In this document: positions 1 through 5,174 of the stretch, in pieces
Layout: every line of letters begins with the position of its first letter
Position numbering within the stretch: position 1 is the stretch's first letter
Source: Intestinimonas massiliensis (ex Afouda et al. 2020)
GTDB lineage: Bacteria; Bacillota; Clostridia; Oscillospirales; Oscillospiraceae
Assembly (NCBI RefSeq): GCF_900626285.1
Contig: NZ_LR131147.1
Coordinates: 1,389,888 to 1,395,715, forward strand
Reading direction: 5' to 3'
DNA: 5,828 nt
Position numbers and translations under genes: made by a program
The notes under the pieces: generated by a model
What the model saw: the letters and a program-made list of their open reading frames with translations, nothing else
What the model was told of the DNA's origin: nothing
Database searches by the model: none

Positions 1-74
1 TGACAGTCTTTCGTACGGACTTACAAGCCCAAGGAGTGAGTGGTCAGCCAGTTGCTCCTCTTATTGTAGCTTAG
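1..74 (+). CDS. possible 3' end of an unidentified upstream gene
   Basis: Reading from base 3, one frame is open for 23 codons and stops at the TAG at 72-74. The peptide ends in GQPVAPLIVA. The stop lies 13 bases before a stem-loop that could be a terminator, which is the arrangement expected at the end of a gene. The frame is too short to recognise, and another frame is also open through this region, so this could be chance. I assign no function. Confidence 0.2.
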   Translation, partial: TVFRTDLQAQGVSGQPVAPLIVA

Positions 75-87
75 GCACGAGATGGAG

Positions 88-116
88 GGAAAGCCGGACT
101 GGCTGCCCGGCTTTCC
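88..116 (+). terminator. stem-loop upstream of the recombinase gene, possible terminator
   Basis: A perfect 10-bp stem, GGAAAGCCGG (88-97) with CCGGCTTTCC (107-116), encloses a 9-base loop. It is GC-rich and followed by TGTCCAAATTTATTG, which is AT-rich but not a clean run of T. It may terminate transcription from a gene to the left and so separate it from the recombinase. It could also be part of the recombinase leader, since it ends 33 bases before that start codon. I found no convincing promoter between it and base 150. Confidence 0.45.
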
Positions 117-149
117 TGTCCAAATTTATTGTAATAGGAGTGAAACAGC

Positions 150-1775
150 ATGAGAGAAAGCCCGCCCAAAGTCATCACCATACCCGCAAAGCCAGAGGTC
201 GCAAGCCGGCAGGCGGTCCAACGCCAGCTTCGCGTGGCTGCCTACTGCCGGGTATCCACCGATGACGAGGAGCAGCTCACCAGCTATGAGGCGCAGCAGA
301 ACTACTACACTGACAAAATCATGACCAACCGGGAGTGGACCATGGCCGGGATCTTCGCAGATGAGGGCATCACAGGGACATCGGCTCGGAAGCGGCCCGA
401 ATTCCTGAAGATGATCCGGCTGTGCAAGCAGAAGAAGATCGACATCATCCTGACCAAATCCATCTCCCGCTTCGCCAGAAATACGGTGGACTGCCTGAAT
501 TACATCCGGGCCCTGCGAGAATTGGGTATTGCGGTCATCTTCGAAAAGGAGAACATCAACACGCTGGAAGCCGACAGCGAGATCCTCATCACCATGCTTG
601 GAGCCTTCGCTCAGGCGGAAAGCGAGAGCATCAGCGCCAATGTCCGCTGGGGCAAGCGGCAGGCAATGCGCGAGGGAAAAACAATCATACAGTATAACCG
701 GCTGTACGCCTATGAAAAAGGCGAGAACGGCAAGCCGAAAATCATCCAGGAGCAAGCAGAAGTGGTTCGTTCGATCTATGACCAGTATTTGAGCGGAGCC
801 AGCCTTCGGATGATCAAAGACAGGCTGGAAGCGGAGCAGATCCCCAATGTGACCGGCGGCTCCCAATGGACGATCACGGCGATCCGAAGCATCCTGACCA
901 ATGAGAAGTATTGCGGAGATGTCCTCCTCCAGAAGACCTACATCAGCGACTGCATCAGCCGCAAGGTCATCCGCAACACGGGGCAGCTTCCCATGTATCT
1001 GGTCCAGAACCATCATGAGGGCATCGTGGAACGCAAAACCTTCGATGCAGTACAGGCAGAGATGGCGCGGCGCAGCGCCGGGAAAAGCCCGTCCAAAAAG
1101 AATGCCCCCACCGGGATGACATCCTATGCCAGCAAATACGCCTTGTCGGAGCGCCTTGTCTGCGGCGAATGCGGCACCCTGTACCGCCGCTGCACCTGGT
1201 CCAAGCAAGGCAGGAAGCGCATCGTGTGGCGCTGTGTCAGCCGGTTGGACTACGGCACCAAGTACTGCCACAACTCACCAACACTGGACGAGGAACCGCT
1301 CCAGAGGTCAATCCTCGCCGCAATCAACTCCGTCATGAGCCAAAAGAGTACGCTGATCCGGCAGATCACCTCTGCTATGGAGATGGAGCTGGCTCCGGTT
1401 CCAGGAGAGAGCATGAGCCTTGCCGATATTGAAAGGCGGTTGGGTGAGCTGAACGACCAGACCCGTGAGCTGGTGGCAGAATCCGCCCGAGCGGAGGATG
1501 CCACCGCCTGCACCGCCCAGCTGAGAGCTATCATGAATGAGGCTGCCGCACTGAAAGAAAAGCGAGCCCTGATCGAAGAACAGCGTCAGAGCAACGCTCA
1601 GGCTGTACGGCGCATTGAAGATGCGGCTGCCGCGATGGCTCAGGCGTCCACCCACATCAGCGAATGGGATGAAGCTCTCATCCGGCAGCTGGTGGATACG
1701 GTCAAGGTCAACTCAGCGGAGAAAATCACGGTCTTCCTCCGCGGCGGCGTTCAGGTGGAGCAGGATATGATATAA
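150..1775 (+). CDS. large serine recombinase (resolvase/invertase N-domain, Recombinase domain, zinc ribbon)
   Basis: This 541-residue site-specific DNA recombinase probably integrates and excises a mobile element by the serine mechanism. The catalytic domain covers about residues 29-170: the nucleophile is Ser36 in YCRVST, DEGITGT is at 71-77, and SISRFAR at 104-110 carries the conserved arginine pair (R107, R110). The 'Recombinase' DNA-binding domain follows at about 195-305. A zinc ribbon has Cys338, Cys341, Cys362 and Cys373. Residues about 425-500 are Glu/Ala/Arg-rich and look like the coiled coil that these enzymes carry after the zinc ribbon. The length is normal for the family. The ATG is preceded by AGGAG at 136-140 with a 9-base spacer, which supports this start. 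The gene heads a same-strand block, with the phosphoesterase 23 bases downstream. No attachment site is recognisable in the window, so the element it serves cannot be delimited. Confidence 0.95.
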   Translation: MRESPPKVITIPAKPEVASRQAVQRQLRVAAYCRVSTDDEEQLTSYEAQQNYYTDKIMTNREWTMAGIFADEGITGTSARKRPEFLKMIRLCKQKKIDIILTKSISRFARNTVDCLNYIRALRELGIAVIFEKENINTLEADSEILITMLGAFAQAESESISANVRWGKRQAMREGKTIIQYNRLYAYEKGENGKPKIIQEQAEVVRSIYDQYLSGASLRMIKDRLEAEQIPNVTGGSQWTITAIRSILTNEKYCGDVLLQKTYISDCISRKVIRNTGQLPMYLVQNHHEGIVERKTFDAVQAEMARRSAGKSPSKKNAPTGMTSYASKYALSERLVCGECGTLYRRCTWSKQGRKRIVWRCVSRLDYGTKYCHNSPTLDEEPLQRSILAAINSVMSQKSTLIRQITSAMEMELAPVPGESMSLADIERRLGELNDQTRELVAESARAEDATACTAQLRAIMNEAAALKEKRALIEEQRQSNAQAVRRIEDAAAAMAQASTHISEWDEALIRQLVDTVKVNSAEKITVFLRGGVQVEQDMI

Positions 1776-1776
1776 T
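1768..1776 (+). promoter_or_regulatory. possible extended -10 promoter element at the recombinase stop codon
   Basis: The sequence TGATATAAT matches an extended -10 box (TG-n-TATAAT) and overlaps the last codons and TAA stop of the recombinase. The -35 region about 17 bases upstream (near GTTCAG) is poor, which extended -10 promoters can tolerate. Transcription would start near 1783 and give the phosphoesterase a leader of only about 16 bases with its Shine-Dalgarno sequence. The match may simply come from the Met-Ile-stop codons (ATG ATA TAA). Confidence 0.3.
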
Positions 1777-1798
1777 AGTCAAAAGAAGGTGAACCGAA

Positions 1799-2545
1799 AT
1801 GATCTATGCAACCGGCGATACCCATGGCAACTTCCAGCGGTTTGCACCCGAACACTTCCCCGAGCAGGCCGGAATGACCAAGGAAGACTACATGATCATC
1901 TGCGGAGATTTTGGCGGCGTATGGGACGGTGGCAAGAAGGAGGAGCGCAATCTGGACTGGCTGGAGGATCTGCCCTTTACCACGCTGTTCATCAGCGGCA
2001 ACCATGAAAACTTCGACCTGCTGAGAAAATACCCGACAGAGGAATGGAACGGCGGAAAGATCCAGCGAATCCGGCCTCATGTGATCCACCTGATGCGCGG
2101 GCAGGTCTTTGATCTGCAAGGGTACTCCTTCTTCGCCATGGGTGGTGCCAGAAGCCATGATATCGAGGACGGTATCCTGAACCCCAAAGCACCCGATTTC
2201 GAAGAACAATACTGGGCCCTTCGCAGAATGGGCGCCCGATTCCGGGTCAACCACCACTCCTGGTGGAAACAAGAGCTTCCCGATAAATCCGAGTATGAGG
2301 AAGCCCGGCACAGCTTGGAAAGCATTCACTATGAGATGGACTATGTGATCACACACTGCGCCCCAAGCAGCATCGTGGACATATTGGGAAACGGTGGATA
2401 TGTTCACGACCAGCTGACCGGCTTCGTGGAGGAAGTCAAAGAACGGGCCAAGTTCCACTACTGGCTGTTTGGACATTACCACGACAACAAAATCATCGAC
2501 GACCGCTTCGTCCTGCTCTGGGAGCAAATGGTACAAGTGGTGTGA
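1799..2545 (+). CDS. calcineurin-like metallophosphoesterase
   Basis: This 248-residue cytoplasmic enzyme should hydrolyse phosphoester bonds with two metal ions. The family motifs appear in order: GDTHG at 6-10 (Asp7, His9), GDFGG at 36-40 (Asp37), GNHE at 67-70 (Asn68, His69), THCAP at 185-189 (His186) and GHYHDN at 225-230 (His226, His228). No signal peptide or membrane segment is visible. The substrate (protein, nucleotide or nucleic acid) cannot be inferred. The ATG has AGAAGG at 1784-1789 with a 9-base spacer, and the family's usual beta-strand plus GDxHG follows at once, so the start is secure. It lies 23 bases after the recombinase and may be co-transcribed with it or use the weak promoter at 1768-1776. 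A large palindrome begins on the last base of its stop codon, suggesting that its transcript ends there. Confidence 0.93.
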   Translation: MIYATGDTHGNFQRFAPEHFPEQAGMTKEDYMIICGDFGGVWDGGKKEERNLDWLEDLPFTTLFISGNHENFDLLRKYPTEEWNGGKIQRIRPHVIHLMRGQVFDLQGYSFFAMGGARSHDIEDGILNPKAPDFEEQYWALRRMGARFRVNHHSWWKQELPDKSEYEEARHSLESIHYEMDYVITHCAPSSIVDILGNGGYVHDQLTGFVEEVKERAKFHYWLFGHYHDNKIIDDRFVLLWEQMVQVV

Positions 2546-2598
2546 ACAGGCCAAAGAGAAACGCAGGAGGCGCCTCCTGTGCTTCTCTTTGGCCTGTT
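2545..2598 (+). terminator. 54-bp interrupted palindrome at the phosphoesterase stop, likely terminator
   Basis: Two 27-base arms meet with no loop at 2571/2572. The outer 16 bp (AACAGGCCAAAGAGAA at 2545-2560 with its complement at 2583-2598) and the inner 8 bp (CAGGAGGC at 2564-2571 with GCCTCCTG at 2572-2579) are perfect. Only two symmetric positions in the 3-base connector mismatch. It starts on the last base of the TGA stop codon. The downstream T run is short (TTT, 2597-2599), so it is an atypical intrinsic terminator, but it is symmetric enough to work on either strand or to form a cruciform. The inner arm contains AGGAGG paired with CCTCCT, a sequestered Shine-Dalgarno-like sequence with no suitably spaced start codon after it. 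Confidence 0.6.
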
Positions 2599-2634
2599 TC
2601 AAAATAAGGCAGGTTCTGCCGGAAAGGAGAAGCT

Positions 2635-3777
2635 ATGAACATCCGCAAAAACATCGATTATTCCGCCATGTTTGCGGCTCTGGACGCTGCGCTGAGCGCC
2701 GAGATGCCCCAGATGCAACTCTGCTGCGAACTGGGCCGCATCGTCTGTTCCCGGCCGGAGAAAGGCGCGGCAGTGGCCGCAGCCGAATATCTGCATAGCC
2801 GTTTCCCCGATGCTTCCGGCTTCTCCCCGCGCAACCTTCGCCGGATGCGGGAGTTCTATCGGATGTATGAGGACACCCCCGAGTTGCTGACCCTGGCCAT
2901 GGAGATCAGTTGGACGCAGAATGTAGTCATTCTGGAAGCAGACATGGAGCCGGAGGAGCGGCGCTGGTATCTTCGTGCCGCTGGTCGTTTCGGCTGGTCA
3001 AAGGCAGAACTCCAGAGAAAAATCGATTCTGCCGCCCATCTGGAAATCCAACTCGACGAATCTGAGATTCAGTGCTATACTGAGTGTAATAGTAATGAGT
3101 TGGAGTGTACGGAGCATGATCAGGATACTTTTTCTCTGCCACGGCAATATTTGCAGAAGCCCGATGGCCGAGTTTATCATGAAGGATCTGGTGAAGAAAG
3201 CCGGTCTGGAGCAGAGCATTCAAATCGAGTCAGCAGCCACCAGCACCGAGGAGATTGGCAATCCGGTGTATCCGTCGGCTCGCCGCAAGCTGTCCGAGCA
3301 TGGCATCGATTGCTCCGGCAAGAGAGCCCGCCAGCTGCTGAACAGCGACTACGAGAAATACGACCTCCTGATTGGCATGGATCATGCCAACCTGCGGAGT
3401 ATGTACCGCATCTGCGGCGGCGATTTTGCCGACAAGATGCACCTGCTGATGGACTTTACCAACCGTCCCGGCGAGGTAGCCGATCCGTGGTACACCGGCG
3501 ATTTCGATACGACTTGGCGGGATGTGGAGGAAGGCTGCCAGGGACTTCTTCAAAAAATCATCCACAAGGGGGTGTAAGTGCGTGGACAAACTGGTTGTCA
3601 GGGGAACCGAGATCAGTGTACAATGGAATTCCAGTCGGGATGACTTTATCAGCTTGTGAACGAGGGTCGACTTTTGGAACAGTTTTTTTGGACTGTCCTA
3701 AAAGTCGGCCCTTGTTTTATTCTCAAAGCCTTGCTATTCAAGGTTTTTGTTGTGATAAGTTGTTCGTAAGAATCTGA
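2635..3777 (+). CDS. DUF1016/YhcG-type N-terminal domain protein, nuclease domain absent; 3' part of the frame is spurious
   Basis: The open frame is 380 codons, but only about residues 1-136 (to about 3042) look like a real protein family. They match the N-terminal domain of YhcG-like (DUF1016) proteins: GFSPRNLRRMREFY at 62-75, SWTQNVVIL at 92-100, and WYLRAAGRFGWSKAELQRKI at 111-130. In full-length family members a PDDEXK nuclease domain follows; none is present here. From about residue 161 the frame overlaps the tyrosine phosphatase gene in another frame and becomes rich in Arg, Ser, Gly and Pro, typical of a shadow reading. The stop at 3775-3777 lies inside the insertion sequence, so it is not the ancestral stop. 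The ATG has AAAGGAG at 2623-2629 with a 5-base spacer, preceded by a small GGCAG/CTGCC hairpin at 2608-2620. The gene is either a truncated YhcG remnant or a stand-alone N-domain protein whose stop was lost. The domain call is firm; the end is not. Confidence 0.7.
   Translation: MNIRKNIDYSAMFAALDAALSAEMPQMQLCCELGRIVCSRPEKGAAVAAAEYLHSRFPDASGFSPRNLRRMREFYRMYEDTPELLTLAMEISWTQNVVILEADMEPEERRWYLRAAGRFGWSKAELQRKIDSAAHLEIQLDESEIQCYTECNSNELECTEHDQDTFSLPRQYLQKPDGRVYHEGSGEESRSGAEHSNRVSSHQHRGDWQSGVSVGSPQAVRAWHRLLRQESPPAAEQRLREIRPPDWHGSCQPAEYVPHLRRRFCRQDAPADGLYQPSRRGSRSVVHRRFRYDLAGCGGRLPGTSSKNHPQGGVSAWTNWLSGEPRSVYNGIPVGMTLSACERGSTFGTVFLDCPKSRPLFYSQSLAIQGFCCDKLFVRI
3116..3577 (+). CDS. low-molecular-weight protein tyrosine phosphatase
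   Basis: This 153-residue cytoplasmic enzyme belongs to the LMW-PTP family, which removes phosphate from phosphotyrosine or, in the arsenate reductase branch, reduces arsenate. The P-loop near the N-terminus is C8-HGNIC-R14-S15, fitting the C-x5-R-S signature, and the general-acid motif is Asp123-Pro124 in ADPWYTGDF. The protein ends about 30 residues after it, the usual size. The ATG at 3116 puts the catalytic Cys at residue 8, as is normal for the family, and has GGAG at 3102-3105 with a 10-base spacer. The frame is open further upstream, with another ATG at 3095, but those residues do not look family-like. The whole gene lies within the long frame that begins at 2635. Only 4 bases separate its stop from the next (KilA-N) start, suggesting an operon. 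Bacterial LMW-PTPs often sit beside tyrosine kinases; none is visible here. Confidence 0.93.
   Translation: MIRILFLCHGNICRSPMAEFIMKDLVKKAGLEQSIQIESAATSTEEIGNPVYPSARRKLSEHGIDCSGKRARQLLNSDYEKYDLLIGMDHANLRSMYRICGGDFADKMHLLMDFTNRPGEVADPWYTGDFDTTWRDVEEGCQGLLQKIIHKGV
3582..3656 (+). pseudogene. 5' fragment of a KilA-N domain gene, interrupted by an insertion sequence
   Basis: A GTG start at 3582 opens a 25-codon frame reading MDKLVVRGTEISVQW and ending in DDFISL. From memory of the family, this matches the extreme N-terminus of KilA-N domain proteins of phages and mobile islands, which begin with a short beta-strand segment and then (D/E)YISLTDIA. The frame breaks exactly before the expected TDIA, where the IS begins; the TGA stop at 3657-3659 is made of the first three bases of the IS. 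An AAGGGGG ribosome-binding sequence at 3566-3572 sits 9 bases before the GTG, inside the end of the phosphatase gene, so the two were probably translationally coupled. The rest of the gene should lie beyond the insertion sequences, outside the window. The family call rests on about 25 residues and is tentative. Confidence 0.5.
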
Positions 3778-4515
3778 ACATTAAAATCCAAACAGCTGAA
3801 AATGACGGCAGAAGCAGCAGAAAATCCGGAATTTGAACCCCTCTTTCCAGAAACAGAACTTTTACTGTTTCCTGAAAAATGCGTCCTCATATTGCTCTGG
3901 CGTTTGAAGGTTCAGAGTGGTATGCGGGCGTTTTTGATTATAGAAAGCAATGTATTCGTCGATCTTCTTTCGCAGTTCAGCTTCGGAGTGGTAATTATTG
4001 CGGTAAAACTCCTCCTTCTTGAACACAGCGAAGAAGGATTCCATCACGGCGTTGTCATGGGGCGTTCCCGCATTGGAAAACGACTGCGTGATCTTTAACT
4101 TTTTCAGCAGCTGACGGAACGCATGGGAAGTGTATTGACTACCCTGGTCGCTGTGGAATATCAAATTTTCTCCCGGCGTTCGGGCATCGTAGGCCATCCT
4201 GAGCGTTGCTGTAATCAGCTGTGTACTATTACGTGTGGATACTTTATGGGCAATTACTTTTCTGGAATATAAATCAACAATGGCGCAGAGGTAATAATAT
4301 CGATCCTTCAGTTTCATGCAGGTAACATCGCTGACCCAAACACAGTTTGGAGCCTCTGCATGAAACTGCCGCTGTAAAATGTTAGCCTTCCGCTCGTAGC
4401 TGTTGGATTTTTTCCATTGTCGTTTAGAGGTGGTCGATACGCTGCTCAACCCCATCTCGCTCATAAGTTCCCGTACCAATGTTGTGCCAGCTCGATAACC
4501 TCGCTCATGAAGCAC
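3657..4515. repeat. 859-bp direct repeat, partner at 4970-5828
   Basis: This segment is repeated at 4970-5828 in the same orientation with identical length. By hand count there are about 30 differences in the first 205 bases (noncoding terminus), 18 in the next ~325 (3862-4186), and a single one (4417 versus 5730) in the last ~329. The direct orientation makes the pair a substrate for RecA-dependent deletion of 1313 bases, which would leave one hybrid copy. Confidence 0.9.
3658..3717 (+). terminator. terminal hairpin of IS copy A, likely terminator of inward transcription
   Basis: Bases 3658-3682 pair with 3693-3717 around a 10-base T-rich loop. In plus-strand RNA 24 of 25 positions pair if G-U is allowed; only 3678/3697 does not. 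The stem is followed by TTTTATT, giving a good intrinsic terminator shape for rightward transcripts entering from the cargo genes. In minus-strand RNA the G-U pairs become A-C mismatches, so the structure is better suited to plus-strand transcripts. It also lies just downstream of the transposase 3' end. A likely role is blocking external read-through that would run antisense to the transposase. Confidence 0.6.
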
Positions 4516-4965
4516 GTTACAGATCTTCTCGCTCCCGAATGTCTGTCTGCATTCCTCAAAGATTTCCCGAATTGCCGTTCGCAATTCTTCCCTATGTTTG
4601 GCATAAGAACTGTTATCCCGTTTGTTCCGCTTGATGTGATTGTAAAAGGTTCCCCTCGGAACATCTAAGGCTTCGCAAAGAACATGGACACTAAACTGGC
4701 CATAAAATGGTTCCAATACGGCAAGCTTCTCCTGTGTTGTCGCGTTGGCGATCGCAGGGATAGATTTTAGAACCGCAATGATTTGCTCTTGCTTTTCGCA
4801 GCGGCGGAGAAGGCTGTCAAAGTCTTTCGGAGTAACAGTGCGGGAACTGTCCTTGGATTCAACAGGCCGATAGGTCTGAATCCATGTGTAAAAGGTACTT
4901 CTGGAAATCTGGTGCTCCTGGCAGATCTCAGAAACAGTCTTGCCGTTGTAATATAGGCTAACCAA
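3862..4965 (-). CDS. IS3-family transposase, copy A (N-terminally truncated, catalytic triad intact)
   Basis: This DDE transposase catalyses cut-and-join steps at the IS ends. The 367 residues visible begin with a helix-turn-helix DNA-binding segment (about 1-30, VSEICQEHQISRSTFYTWIQ). A second HTH-like/linker region (about 90-120) and an HTH_21-like segment (about 125-175) follow, then the integrase core (about 205-360). The catalytic residues are Asp213 (WVSDVTC), Asp273 (HSDQGSQYTS) and Glu309 (NAVMESFF), with 35 residues between the last two, the IS3 hallmark. Both HTH and core lie in one frame, unlike IS3 members that need a frameshift between orfA and orfB. The first available start is a TTG at 4965 with no Shine-Dalgarno sequence. 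A protein of this kind should have roughly ten more residues before VSLYYNGK, so the native start was removed at the junction with copy B. Poor expression is expected. Confidence 0.88.
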   Translation of the reverse strand: MVSLYYNGKTVSEICQEHQISRSTFYTWIQTYRPVESKDSSRTVTPKDFDSLLRRCEKQEQIIAVLKSIPAIANATTQEKLAVLEPFYGQFSVHVLCEALDVPRGTFYNHIKRNKRDNSSYAKHREELRTAIREIFEECRQTFGSEKICNVLHERGYRAGTTLVRELMSEMGLSSVSTTSKRQWKKSNSYERKANILQRQFHAEAPNCVWVSDVTCMKLKDRYYYLCAIVDLYSRKVIAHKVSTRNSTQLITATLRMAYDARTPGENLIFHSDQGSQYTSHAFRQLLKKLKITQSFSNAGTPHDNAVMESFFAVFKKEEFYRNNYHSEAELRKKIDEYIAFYNQKRPHTTLNLQTPEQYEDAFFRKQ

Positions 4966-4970
4966 TGTTT

Positions 4971-5030
4971 GAACAAGGGTCGAATTTTGGAACAGATTTT
5001 TTGGACTGTTCCCAAAGCCGGCCCTTGTTT
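4971..5030 (+). terminator. terminal hairpin of IS copy B
   Basis: This is the equivalent of the copy A hairpin. Bases 4971-4995 pair with 5006-5030 around a 10-base loop, with 22 of 25 positions pairing (G-U included), followed by TTTTATCC. The outer 12 pairs and the inner GGAACAG/CTGTTCC stem are intact; three positions in the middle mismatch. The structure persists although its sequence differs from copy A at several positions. Confidence 0.5.
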
Positions 5031-5174
5031 TATCCTCAAAGCCTTGCTATTCAAGAGTTTTGCCGTGACAAGCTGCTCGTAAGAATCTGGACATTCAAGT
5101 CCAAACAGTCGAAATTGGCGGCAGAAGCAGCGGAAAATCGAAGATCCGAACCCCTCTTTCCAGAAACAGAACTT

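Larger units (their letters stand above)
3657..4969 (-). mobile_element. IS3-family insertion sequence, copy A (one end truncated)
   Basis: The left boundary is placed where similarity to copy B begins abruptly: TGAAC(G/A)AGGGTCG at 3657 and 4970, with unrelated bases immediately before both. It starts with TG, as IS3-family ends do. The element contains a terminal hairpin (3658-3717), about 145 noncoding bases after the transposase stop, and a minus-strand transposase. The other end is missing: no complement of the terminal sequence occurs near 4920-4969, and the transposase lacks its native start. Copy B follows directly. The simplest reading is that copy B inserted into copy A, leaving the rest of A beyond the window; deletion or recombination between copies is the alternative. 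The insertion breaks the KilA-N gene. No duplication of target bases can be tested here. Confidence 0.85.

Noticed and set aside
1..149. Promoter for the recombinase in the leader
   Set aside because: TTGCTC and TTGTAG candidates have no -10 box at suitable spacing, and the AT-rich stretch at 121-137 overlaps the Shine-Dalgarno region.
126..1271. 381-codon minus-strand open frame opposite the recombinase
   Set aside because: It is antisense to a clearly recognisable serine recombinase, has no recognisable motifs or ribosome-binding site, and long antisense frames are common in GC-rich coding DNA.
1751..2602. 283-codon minus-strand open frame opposite the metallophosphoesterase
   Set aside because: Its first residues are encoded by the 54-bp palindrome and the rest is a complementary reading of the phosphoesterase; no family features.
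2975..3115. Extended N-terminus of the tyrosine phosphatase from an upstream ATG
   Set aside because: The 47 extra residues are not family-like and overlap the DUF1016-type domain in another frame; the ATG at 3116 puts the catalytic Cys at the usual position.
3729..3743. Small CCTTG/CAAGG hairpin in the IS noncoding region
   Set aside because: The 5-bp stem is short and is partly broken in copy B, so nothing supports a function.
3802..4098. Plus-strand frames inside the IS (also at 4965-5411)
   Set aside because: They are antisense to the transposase and appear in both copies only because the copies are homologous; no motifs or Shine-Dalgarno sequence.
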